Below are positions 36,420 to 47,632 of a stretch of 64,000 nt of DNA, piece after piece. The position numbers and the translations under genes are program-made. Position 1 is the stretch's first letter. Each line of letters starts with the position of its first letter. The DNA is from Alisma plantago-aquatica (lineage: Eukaryota; Streptophyta; Magnoliopsida; Alismatales; Alismataceae), in NCBI GenBank assembly GCA_963693085.1, contig OY856413.1, positions 746,329,056-746,393,055 of the forward strand, given 5' to 3'. The notes beneath the pieces were generated by a model. It worked only from the letters and a program-made list of their open reading frames with translations, did no database searches and had not been told where the DNA came from.

Positions 36420-36970
36420 TCATATAGCAAAGACATAAAAATATACATCTTCAAGAGGAACAATGCTTAACTTTTCTATAATTACTCTAAATTGTTCTAA
36501 AGTAAAGGGCTTTGTGAAAAAATTAGCTAATTGATTTTTAGTTTCAACATGATGAAGACATATGTTATTTTTAACAATATGATCGTGAAGAAAATGATGT
36601 CTTACTTCGATATGTTTAGCATGATTATGTAAAATAGAATTATGAGCTAAATTGATTACACTTGTGTTATCATCGAAAATTGGAGTTGAAGATAACGGAA
36701 ATCCATAATCATTTAAGACTTTTTGCATCCATAAAATATGTACACAACGTGAATCAGATGAAATATATTATTCTCCTATGGTAGATAATGCAAAATTATT
36801 TGTTTCTTACTAAACTAAGATACAAGTGATTTTCCAAGCAAGAAACAACTGCCAATAGCACTTTTATGATCAAGGTGACCACTAGCATAGTTGGCATCAG
36901 TGTAAGCTATAAGGTCAAATGGTTGGTCTCTTGGGTACCAAATACCATATTCGATTGTACCAACTAAATA
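36420..36970 (-). pseudogene. RH: RNase H domain of element C (copia)
   Basis: C-terminal copia RNase H. AYTDANYASGHLDHKSAIGS lies at about 36860-36920 with the catalytic Asp in YTD. The open part 36420-36728 holds NTSVINLAHN, HAKHIEVRHHFLHDHI and NQLANFFTKPF, the standard end of copia pol. Stops occur between about 36729 and 36820. Confidence 0.88.
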
Positions 36971-37900
36971 TCATAAGATCCTTTTGACAGTGACCAGATG
37001 AGAATTCATATGATTTGATTGAAATCTTGCACATAAACCAACGGCAAACATAATATTCGGTCGAGATGTAGATGTGTATAATAAGCCATCAATCATACAT
37101 CGATATAGGAAGTTGTCAATGGGTTCACTTACCTCATCATTGTCAATTTTTGTGGAGGTTCCCATTGGAATATAGGCATGCTTACAATTTTTCATATTAA
37201 ATAATTTCATAATTTCTTTTGCATATTTTTCTTGGTTAAGGAAAATACCACAAGGAGTTTGTTTAATTTGAAACCCCAAGAAAAATGTTAACTCACCCAT
37301 AAGACTCATTTCAAATTCTTTCTGCATAATATCACTAAATTATATGCAAAGTGATTCATTTGAAGCACCACAAATTAATATCATCAACATATGTTTGAAC
37401 AATGAGAAAATGTGATTCATTATTTTTTTATGAATAATGAAGCATCTGATTTACCCATAGAGAAGTCATTTTCAAAAAGATAATTTTTGGGATGTTCTTG
37501 CCCATTTCTAGGGGCTTGTTTTAATCCTATAGTGCCTTCTTTAATTTGTAAACATGATCAAAATGTTTTGGGTCTTTAGAACTGGGAGGTTGAGCAACAT
37601 AAACTTCATCTTGTATTATTCCATTTACAATGCACTTTTAACATCTATTTGAAAGATTTTAATGTTTTTATGTGCAGCTAGAGCTAATAACATGTGAATT
37701 GATTCTAGTCTAGCTACTGGAGCATAGGTTTCATCAAAGTCAATACCTTCTTGTTGATTATACTCTTGAGAAACCAATCTAGTTTGTTTCTAACAACTTC
37801 CCCGACTTCATTTAACTTGTTATGAAATATTCATTTAGTTCCAATAATGGTTTTATCTTTAGGTCTAGGAACCAAATCACATACATCATTTTTGGTGAAT
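36971..37900 (-). pseudogene. RT: Reverse transcriptase domain of element C (copia)
   Basis: Blocks on the - strand: [19 protein letters not shown] (about 37690-37750), [13 protein letters not shown], then the catalytic YVDD box (37380-37391) in LIVQTYVDD, then a stop, then an open part (37327-36971) with LTFFLGFQIKQTPCGIFLNQ and RCMIDGLLYTSTSRPNIM. Frameshifts and stops separate the blocks, though the catalytic Asp pair is kept. Confidence 0.88.
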
Positions 37901-38303
37901 TGATATAGTGCTTCTTGCATAGCAATGATCCAATAATCATCTTTTAGAGATTCATCAACCTTTTTAGGTTCAATTATGGATATAAAAATTGTGTTAGCTA
38001 CATCTCTAAAATAAGATCTAGTTTTTACTTTATTAAAAGGATCACCAATTATTAGATCTTGTGGATGGTCTTTTATTATTCTTAGAATGGTTTGATGTGT
38101 TTCCTTATTTCCATTTTGACTTTTTTCATTTTCAACATTATTATCTTCAATAGGTGATATGGTTATATCTTAAATTAGATTTGGAATATCATTTTTTATT
38201 TCATTATTTGTTTGATTCTCATGAAATGTTACATGAATTTATTCTTCTACTTTCTTAGAGACAATAGTAAAGATTATATAGGCCTTACTTGTGGTTGAGT
38301 AAC

Positions 38304-38990
38304 CTAATAAGAATATTTTTGTGATTTTGGATCAAATTTATCTTTATCATTTTTAGTATTTAGAATGTAGCATGGAGTTCCAAAGGTGTGAAAGTAATCA
38401 ACTCTTGGTTCCTTAAAAAAGAGTATTTCATAATGAGTCTTTTTAAGTTGTGGATGAGAGATTCGATTTCGAACATAGCATGTAGCATTAACAGCTTCTA
38501 TCCAAAAGATTTTAGGTGAGTCATGTTCTAATAGTATTGTTCTAGTCATTTCTTATAAAGAACGATTTTTCCTTTCAACAAAAAGATGTTGTCGAGTGTG
38601 TGGATCAAAGAAATTGTGAGTGTACCCTTTAGATGAGCAGAAATTGTCAAAACTATGGTTTTCATATTCTCCTCCATGATCACTCCTAATGGTGTCAATT
38701 TTATTTTGAAGTTGATCTTCAATCTTTGAGCAAAACTGAATAAATATTCCAATAATTTCATCTTTGCAAGAAAGAAAATGCACCCAAATATATCTACAAT
38801 AGTCATCAACAATTACAAAATAATAACTCTTTCCACGTATAGATTGTGTTATCATAGGTCCAAATAAATCCATATATATGAGTAGAAGAGGTTTAGATGT
38901 ACGAAGGATTTGTTTTGCTTTAAAAGAAGTTATAGTTTTTTTCCTAATGTGCAAGGTTGACAATTTTCAAAATTATGAAGGATATTTTAG
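38304..38990 (-). pseudogene. INT: Integrase domain of element C (copia)
   Basis: The core is at 38963-38553: IYMDLFGPM (first Asp), YFVIVDDYCRYIWVHFL, IRSDHGGEYEN (second Asp) and VERKNRS (Glu). 38549-38304 carries FWIEAVNATCYVRNRI and YFHTFGTPCYIL, the C-terminal copia integrase. Small frame breaks separate the two. The GAG-pre-integrase segment precedes it at about 38960-39190. Confidence 0.88.
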
Positions 38991-39189
38991 GCAAACCACG
39001 AACTAGATCATGTCTAATTAACTTTTTAATAACATGAGTACTTGCATTTCCGAATCTTGTATGCCGCATATTTTGAGTATTATCATTTGCAATTAGGCAT
39101 TTACCAACAATTGATTTCATAAAGTTAGGCCTAATAACATGAACATTTCCTACTTTTTTCCTTCATATAATATATTATTTGTGTCTTCT

Positions 39190-39460
39190 TCAAGTAATTT
39201 GCAGCAAGTTCTTTTTTTCAAGCCCATCATAACTACTATCACATAATTGGCTAACACTTAGAAAATTGTGGTGCAAACCATCCACTAATAGCACATTCTT
39301 AATTGTGAGATTAGTTCTAATATTACCTATTCCTATGATGGTGCATTTATTGTTGTTTATAAATGTGATGATCCTCCCTTTTTCTTTTTGACTGAATGAA
39401 AAGCTTTCATGTGTCTCGTCATATGTTTGGAGCATCCACTATAACCACCCATTTCTGCAA
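39190..39460 (-). pseudogene. pro: Protease region of element C
   Basis: On the - strand YSGCSKHMTRHMKA (about 39410-39450) corresponds to the copia protease active site DSGCSRHMTG, with the catalytic Asp replaced by Tyr. The next part in another frame reads NVLLVDGLHHNFLSVSQLCD, the conserved end of this region before GAG-pre-integrase. Element D lies about 530 bp upstream of it (on the - strand), between gag and protease. Confidence 0.75.
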
Positions 39461-39994
39461 TTTTTAAAGAGTTTTTGGTACCAAAGTAGATTCTACGATG
39501 GTTAATATGTGAAATTTATATTATGAATGCCAGAAATATTATTTAACATACTCAAATTTAAATTCTTGATAGACTTTCGATTAAATTGTTCTTCAGCCGA
39601 GAAGCTACTCAGTTGAAATTTTTGTCGACCAAAATTAGTTCTAGACTTTTTGTTTACACAAGATATACAAATGAATTGTTGTTAAAAAAATATATGCAAA
39701 AAGATATTTTTTTAAATAATAGATGTGAAAATGAATATCAAATTGGGTTGAGATAAGACATAAATGTGGCTATTAAGATAAGCATAAGTCAAATCTCAAG
39801 TATTTCTCCTTTTTGTTTTAAGTTGTTCCCAAACCATGTCAATTTCCTTTCTTCTAATATTCACATGAGAAAAAATAATGACCTAAACGTTGACAATATT
39901 GGCATGAGATAGAAGATATTTCATTCTTCTTTTGAACATTTTGAGAATTTACAACTTTAGTTTTAGATACAGATATAGTTCTAGTGTTAGGAAC

Positions 39995-42900
39995 TGTGGT
40001 GACTCAATCGCCAAAATGGGATCAACTAAAGCGGAAGCGGTTTATTAGCAGCGGAATACAAAAAATCAATAAAAATTAAAACTTTTTAAGAGAATATCTT
40101 TAAACCATAAAACTCCTTTATAAGAAACAAGATAAATAGTTTACATCATGTTTTAACATTACATCTCTGATAATTCATCTCTTGAGTGATTATATACATC
40201 CAGATACAAAATCTTGAGGCTTGAAGTCAAAATCTCAGACCTACTGACTCCTAGGACCTAAGAGTACAGAGACGACATAAGACATATTAACTACAGGACT
40301 TGACAGTCAGTATCTCCACATGAGATTCACTGCTGCCCCTGGTGTTGGTGTTGTTGTTGTTGATACCGCTCACCCTCGGATTGGGTCCTCCGTCCTCGGT
40401 GTCCACCTAAAAAGTTGAAACCTACAGGGTGAGACAATTTTAAATAATTGTCCCAGCGAGAGTTATAACTCTCTACCAGAATCTTTATTATAGAAAATAA
40501 AGAATAACATAAGCAAAGTAACTTAAATCATCCAACAGCAGGTTTGATAATAAGTAAAGCAATTTCTACGTAAACAATCACTTCATTAAGGAATAGGAAT
40601 ATAAACTGTGTAACATCAATTATTGTTTCTTGTAGTTCAACCTAAGCAGATATGTTACACTGTTGATTATGTTTTACAAACATTATTATGCCCTGCGGAG
40701 ATGAGGTATACCGCTCATACTCCAACCGATCACTACTAAGTCGCATCGGTATCATACATAGGTCATCAAAAGAGCCGGATTCTTATGACCTCATCTTCCT
40801 CAGTCAGTGTGAGGATCAACATGCAGGACATCTCGTGTCTCAGCTAAGATAGCTTACCAGGGTATTCTGTCACTTCGCTATTAGAGTCATAGTGGCATTC
40901 TATACTCTCTTCGCTATCGAAAGATCTCTTGTTTATCTCTCATCGATGCGGCATTTAAAGGTTCCCTCGGGAGATTAGTGAAACATCACCCCGGCATAAA
41001 CATATAGTGAAGGGTTGATAGATTAAGATACATCTACATCAATTCCTTCACTAGGACGTAAGGATATTTGCGTCCATAATCCCCCACATACTCAAAAGTA
41101 TGTGATCCAGGAGTTCCCTTAGGAAAACCTATTTCACCATCATTTAGCTTCTGACAATGATGGATCTATGATCAGGGCTCTACATGATATGATTATACTT
41201 GATTATTTAGGTACATTTCAGCATTCTTTTAGCATCAAGCATGTTTTCAATCATTAAAACACTACTATAAAAGAAGAATACTAAATCTATCAAGTTTAAC
41301 TCACATCAGTTATCATATGGATATTAATTATTAACCATCTCATCATATGATTTAGGAACATGGTTATTCAAACCCTCAGATTATCATAACACTTGCTACC
41401 AAGTGACATATAAGCATCAAGTCATCTAACAACATGACCTTGATTGAAGCAATGTATATACTTTTCACATATCATTACTCTAAAAGCTTATAATTGTTTT
41501 CAAGGAATATGACATCATAACTCTTACCTGGCTATGATCACCCCATAATATCAACATGCATGACTAATACAATTAAGGGCATGCATATATAACAGTCTTA
41601 GCACAATACCAAAACTTTTCAATTTCTTTATAGGATACCACGGCCGTGCTTCCTTGCACGGTTGTGGAAGGGGAAGCTACCATGGTCGTGCTCCTTAGCA
41701 CGGTCGTGCTAATCAACAACATACTTTGATTTGTTTCTAGGGTTAGGGTTGATTTTTTTAAATTAGGGATATTAAACCCCTTTAGCTTACATATCATAAA
41801 GGTTCCTCATGTTATGATTTATTCATAGGGTTTCATGCTTAAATGCATAACCCAGAATTATTCCATTCATCACATCACCCTAAATTAGGGTTTACTATTC
41901 ACATTACATGTTATTACCCTAAAATTAGGGTTTACTATTCACTTCATAGTGAACTGAGCTCATAGCATCATCATGTATGAGGCTTATCATCATTAAGGCC
42001 TTCAAATTAGGTTAAGATTCATCAATTATCATAATTAGGGTTCCTATGATCTCACTATGAAGGATCATACCCTAATCATGTGCATTCATTCATATTGAAG
42101 GTATTTTATTTGACTTTCATTCATATTATGAGCCTTCTCTCTCCTCTCACTAACAGATGATGTTTACATCACTCTAGATTAGGTTAGGTCAAGTCATCTT
42201 TGATTAAAATAAGTCAAGTCATCACCATAATGTCTTTTGGGTTTGCTTGATTAAGGGGTGTTTGTCTACTTGAACCCTTCAAGGGTACCTTGGTAATGTT
42301 CACCATTACCCATAGTCAAACTACTAATTACTTAACCCCTTAATGTCTTTAGGTATCATTAGGGTTTATACTAATCAACTATTGGACCATCTAAGCCTTC
42401 AAGACATTAAGCATTCTTAACCCTAAAAGTTCCCAAATGGTTTCACACTTCAACCTCCAAACGGTTTTGAAACCGCATGGAGGGGTTGACCGTTTGGTAA
42501 CTTTGACCCTCATGACCGCATGGACATGTTCATACTCAAGACCGTTTTCCCTTAAACGGTCTTGAAACCGTTTAATCATGTTGACCGTTTGGCCAAGGTT
42601 CACTTTGAAACCGTATGAACAAATTTGCCTTGAAACCGCATGACCTTAAACGGTTTGGAAACCGCATGAGTCCAAACGGTTTTGAAACCGTTTGGGCCCA
42701 AACGGCCTTGAGACCATTTTCTCCCAAATGGTCTTGAGACCGTTTGGTCCAAATGTCTCAAAACCGTATGGGCCAAAAAGGTGCATCAACACTTGCAATT
42801 GATTAGGGTTTTCAGTGTTGAACCCCACAATTGATCTCATACATGTTAACCACTTATCAATTGAGCCAATTAGGTTTATCCTTAACCAATTTGACACTCA

Positions 42901-44808
42901 ATTGACCCTCAATTGATCAGCAATTAGGGTTGGGATCAATTGAATTAGGGTTTATAATCGATCAATCATCAACATCCATCAACATGAGTCTAATGGAAGT
43001 TGAACCCATCAACTATCACCCAATTGGGCCATGACTTGACCCAAACGGTCTTGAGATCATTTGTAAATCCTCCAAATGGTCTTGAGACCGTTTACCCAAA
43101 ATCTCATCAAAAACTAAGTCAATTTGTTAAGGGTTGAACCCTAATTAGGTCACTAATTCAGCATTTTGATTATTTCAACAACCTATGATGATTGGACCTT
43201 CAATTAATCAAATTCTCTTAACACTAGACCTCCAAACGGTCTTGGGTGATCACCAAACGGTCTTTAGACCGTTTGGGTGATCCCCAAATGGTTTTGAAAC
43301 CGTTTGGGCCACTCAACCCAAACTTCAACATAATTGGTTCTTCAAATCAGCAATTGAACCCGATTAGGGTTTAGATGATTAAAGTGCCTTCAACTTGGGA
43401 TTTACTTACAATTAGATTATGATTCTTTGTAGATGATTAATTCATAATGTTTCCAGAAGACCCTCAAATGGTCAACGCCTGGTCAAACCTCCCAAATGGT
43501 CTTAGAGACCATTTGAATCTAAACAATCTTGCAAACCGCATGAATCCAAACGGTTTTAAAACCGTTTGGTTTCAAACGGTTTTGCAAACCGTTTAGACCA
43601 AAGGTGCAAGATCGTTTGGTAAAGTAGGATAAGGATTACATTGGAATTAATGCCCATCTTCTTCTACCTCAAGATTAAGGCTTGTTCTTCATGGTTTTGT
43701 TTGTAAGAGTCCAAGGGAGGATAGGGAAAAAGAAGAACTAGCAACTATCACATAGAAAAAAAGATGCATAACAAAGCATGAGGGTTTAGAGTTATAAAAC
43801 CTGCCTTAAGGTAGATCCTAGAGCTCCAAGATTCCAAGCTTTTAATGGCATCTTGAGCTCCACAGGTTGGCCAAGGTCGTTTCTCCAAGAATTGGTTGGG
43901 AAAAGTCAGCTAGAAAGAGGAACTAAGTAAGAAAAGCTAGTCTACGAACCTTGTATCATGAATTCCTCCATGAATCCGAGCAAGATGAGGATCAAAGATT
44001 ACCTAGAACTCCTTAGCCGTTCTCCTCTGCTCCAGAGCTCTGCCTTAGATGGTCCAAGCAAGGGGATAAGTGAGGAAGTGAAGGAAATGATCCTTGCTAA
44101 GTAAAGATAGGTGTATATATACTTTGGGTGAATTTCAAAATAAGGACAACTTATTTCCTCAATTCTCAACTAGGTCCTTCTATCCTTTTTGGGCACGTCC
44201 CTCCTTATCTTCTTAAGCAAAACTTCTTCTTAAACCAAGATCTAGAGGTAAAGAAGGCCAACTTCTTACTAAGTTGCACATATAAAAGGGTTATTATGCT
44301 TACAACTGGATTACTTAATTACAAAGGTTATTATTTCTATTTGATTATTCAAATTAAGCGGCATATTCATCATTTTTACTCTAAATGATGCCAAGAGTTA
44401 TAAAAGATACTATAGAAGGTGTATTTTACAAGTTGCACCCCATGTTTTGGGTAAATTGCACTTACACCAAAACTAGGGTTTAGAGCATAAGGATTGCTCC
44501 ACAACCTACATCTTGATGCCCAAGCTTGGAGAATCCATCATACTTCATCATATTTAATCTTATGATGTCTCAACATCAAAGGAACATCTCAACATGTGCA
44601 ATTGCAAGTCAACCCCTCTAATTGGGTAATTTTCAGATAGGTCCCTATTAACAACACAATATTATAACATTGTTCAAAAAGGGTAGAAAAGGAAATATAT
44701 GTTCCTTAGAAGCTTTAATTACATACCAAAAGATAATCACAAGTATCTAATTACATCATTAAGCAAAACACCTAGGGTTAGTTCATAACCCTAGTCAGGG
44801 ATGTTACA
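39995..44808 (-). repeat. 3' LTR (left, full length, 4.8 kb) of element D
   Basis: On the - strand it starts TGTAACATCCCTGACTAGGG and ends ..GAGTCACCACA. The - strand TATA box is AGTATATATACACC (44109-44122), with a matching one at 48569-48582. The middle holds a dense array of AAACGGTTT/AAACCGTTT motifs (42430-43615). At 41638-41709 there are two copies of a CACGGCCGTGC..GCACGG motif shared with the CACTA element. No gene. Confidence 0.9.
42430..43615. repeat. Palindromic AAACGGTT/AACCGTTT motif array in the D LTR
   Basis: More than twenty copies of CCAAACGGTYTTGARACCG or half of it, many as back-to-back palindromes, with irregular spacing. Variants ACCGCATG and AAATGGTC also occur. The retained part of the 5' LTR repeats the last section at 47690-48070. 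The core AACGG is that of plant MSA promoter elements bound by three-repeat MYB proteins; any such binding is inference. Confidence 0.85.
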
Positions 44809-44830
44809 AATTACCCACCCCTTACAAGGA
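44809..44830 (-). other. Polypurine tract of element D
   Basis: Read on the - strand AAGGGGTGGGTAATT before the TGTAACATCCC LTR start. The preceding TTTCAGGGACGAAATCC is the conserved tail also seen in element A. Confidence 0.85.
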
Positions 44831-44857
44831 TTTCGTCCCTGAAATCAACAAAACATA

Positions 44858-45673
44858 TTAAGAGAAAAGAGTAGGGTATTTCCTTCTCATCTCTTCCTCT
44901 AGTTCCCAAGTGGCTTCTTCAACACCACGATGATTCCATAGGACTTTCACAAGACTTATGTCTTTCTTTTTCAGCTTTTTAATTCTTTTATCAAGGATTG
45001 ACACTGGTCCTTCCTCATATGATATATCATCATTCAATTCCACCTCCATAGGTTGTAGAATTGACTCGGTATCAGGGTGACATTTCCTCAGCATAGAAAT
45101 GTGAAACACAGGGTGTAACCTCTGTAACTCTGGTGGTAACTCTAGTTTATAGGCTACCTTTCCAACCCGTTCAATGATTGGATAAGGCCCCATAAATCTA
45201 GGAGCTAACTTTCCTTTCCTTCCAAATCTCAGAACTCCCTTCCAAGGTGAGACTTTGAGGTACACTCTATCTCCGACCTGGAATTCTAAGGGTCTACGAC
45301 GTCTATCAGCATATGATTTCTGCCTATCCTGTGTTGTCTTAATTTTTTGTTGTATCACTTTAATCTTCTCTGTGGTCTGCTGCACATGATCAGGACCTAA
45401 CAGTTGATACTCACCAGTTTCATACCAACATAGGGGTGATCTACAACGTCTACCATACAAAGATTCATAAGGAGCCATGTCAATGCTATGTTGATAGCTA
45501 TTGTTGTAGGCAAACTCTATCAACCTTAGGTGCAGATCCCAACTCCCTGTAAACTAGAGAACACATGCTCTCAGCAAGTCTTCCAAGGTATGTATAATCC
45601 TTTCTGACTGTCCATCAGTCTGAGGGTGAAAGGTTGTACTAAACCTTAACTGGGTTCCTAAAGCTTTATGAAG
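44858..45673 (-). pseudogene. INT: Integrase C-terminal part and chromodomain of element D
   Basis: After the stop ending the upstream ORF, the same region continues with FHPQTDGQSERIIHTLEDLL (catalytic Glu in SER) and another stop. Then 45523-44858 is open: MIEFAYNNSYQHSIDMAPYE, YGRRCRSPLCW, FQVGDRVYLKVSPWKG, LAPRFMGPYPIIERVG, HPVFHISMLRKCHPD, and the chromodomain segment ending VLWNHRGVEEATWELEEEM. This 221-codon stretch is the best preserved coding piece of D. The first catalytic Asp and the zinc finger of integrase are missing because of the deletion upstream. Confidence 0.9.
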
Positions 45674-46891
45674 TCACTCCCAAAAATGACTCATAAACTG
45701 GGGACCTCTGTCTGAAACTATAGTGACTGGAACTCTGTGCAGTCGCCCTATCTGAGCATCTCTACTATAGATCAGAATGTCATCTATAAAGACAACAACA
45801 CACTGATCAAGGAAAGGTCGGAAGATTCTATTCATGAGTTCCATAAATGCAGCTGGTGCATTAGTTAGTCCAAACGACATAACTGTGAACTCATAGTGAC
45901 CATACCTCATCCTGAAGGCAGACTTTGGTATGTCACTATCCTTAATACGGAGTTGATGATATCCTGACCTCAAATCTATCTTTGAGAAAAAGGTTGCACC
46001 ACGCAACTGGTCAAAGAGATCATCAATCCTCGGCAGAGGGTACTTATTCTTTATTGTTACTTTATTTAGTTGTATGTAATCAATGCACAACCGCATTGAT
46101 CCATCTTTCTTTTTAACGAAAAGGACCGGAGCACCCCAGGGTGAAGTGCTTGGTCGTATGAAACCCTTCTCAAGCAACTCTTGAAGTTGTTTCTTGAGTT
46201 CTACCATCTCAGCAGGCGCCATCCTATACGGTGTCTGTGCTATAGGTTGTGTGTTTGGTATCAAATTGATTTCAAAATTAATTTCCCGAGGTGGTGGCAC
46301 ATCTGGAAGTTCTTCAGGAAATACATCTTCGAATTCCCTGACTATAGGAACTTCAGTAGGGTTAGGATTCTCCATGGTAGTGTCTACCACATGGGCCAAG
46401 AATGCATAACATCCTTGCCTCATCAGCTTCTCAGCAACCATAGCTGACACAAGATAGGTAGGCAGAATCTTTCTCTCTCCTTGAAAAATCCATGTGTCAC
46501 TTTCATCAGCAAACACATCCTGCTTGGATTCACAATCCAAGACAACCCTATACCTTTCCAAGGTATCCATCCCAAGGATTATATCAAATCCTTGCATCTC
46601 AAGTGGTATAAGATCCACTTGAATGCGATGATCAGAAAAGAAGAGGATGCAGGGAGAGCATACCTCCTGCAACACAGCAGACCCTCTCAACAGAGTCTCA
46701 AGCAACAGGCTATCTGCCCTATGACTAACTGTCATATTGCAGTTATGAATCATTCTTCGAGTGATAAAGGAGTGCGTAGCACCTGGGTAAATCAAAACAG
46801 ATACAACGCAGGATGTAGACATATTAGAATATAACAACTCCATCTGACCTGCCACAACCCGAGGGTTGATCACTACATCATGTGGGTTCAT
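45674..46891 (-). pseudogene. pol: Protease and RT of element D, joined by deletion to a fragment of integrase
   Basis: 405 codons are open. Protease: [16 protein letters not shown], in which the catalytic Asp has become Tyr (codon complement of 46786-46788), then [87 protein letters not shown] and the catalytic [14 protein letters not shown]. Immediately after YSRDA the protein passes into [17 protein letters not shown], the middle of integrase. The end of RT, all RNase H and the start of integrase are gone, without loss of frame. Confidence 0.92.
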
Positions 46892-47047
46892 TGCGTAGAA
46901 CCTTGTTGTCGCCTGAGGTTGATTCGGTGGTGACGATCCATCTTGGGATGCTTTTCCACGTCCTCTAGTTGCTCCTTGAAACTGCCTCCTCTGGGATCCT
47001 TGCTGACTCTACCTCTGTGGTTGTGTCACACTTGCTGGTCTAGCTCT

Positions 47048-47632
47048 ACAATCTTTCATTAGATGCCCCATCTTCCCACATGTATAAAAACTTCTATCCA
47101 GTTGTTGTGGTCTTGGTGGTCCTATAACTGACATAGATGTTGAACTACAAGCCCCTTGTAGTGGTAGGCTTCATCCTCTACCTCTACTCGGTGTCCACTG
47201 TGTCTGAGCACTGGGTCTAGGTGGTGGTGGTGTAGGCGCAAAAAACCTAGGTTTCTTGAAATCACTGGATGAAGATCCTTGGAACTGAGGATACATCCTC
47301 TTGTTCTGGGTCTGTCTCTTCTCTACTACAGACCTTTCTATCCTTCTGACAGACTCTACGAAGGTAGAAAACCTTTCTCTGTTCTCTAAGGCAGACACAG
47401 GGGTAGTCAACTCAGCGTTTAACCCTTTCTCAAAACGTCTGATCCTTTCTTCGTCTGTAGCAGCTATATGCGGACAGAACCGCAACAACTCCATGAACTT
47501 AGCTCCGTATTCGCTAATGTTCATCAGACCTTGCCTCAACCTCTCGAACTGAGAGATTTTCTCATCAAGGAACGTCTTAGGGAAATATAAATTCCCGTCA
47601 AAAGACTTCCAATGTAGCCTCCACACCAGGCC
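47048..47632 (-). pseudogene. gag: C-terminal half of gag of element D
   Basis: 47626-47171 is open: SFDGNLYFPKTFLDEKISQF, ERLRQGLMNISEYGAKFMEL, ATDEERIRRFEKGLN, then a Pro/Arg-rich end. A stop (47171-47173) follows. The zinc knuckle further on (47048-47090) reads FYTCGKMGHLMKDC; its first Cys is now Phe. The N-terminal half of gag is missing; the ORF begins right at the junction with LTR sequence at 47632/47633. Confidence 0.9.

Noticed and set aside
42430..43615. Regular palindromic repeats looked like a CRISPR-type array
   Set aside because: Spacing is irregular, repeats vary, spacers are not unique units, and the region lies inside a plant retrotransposon LTR.
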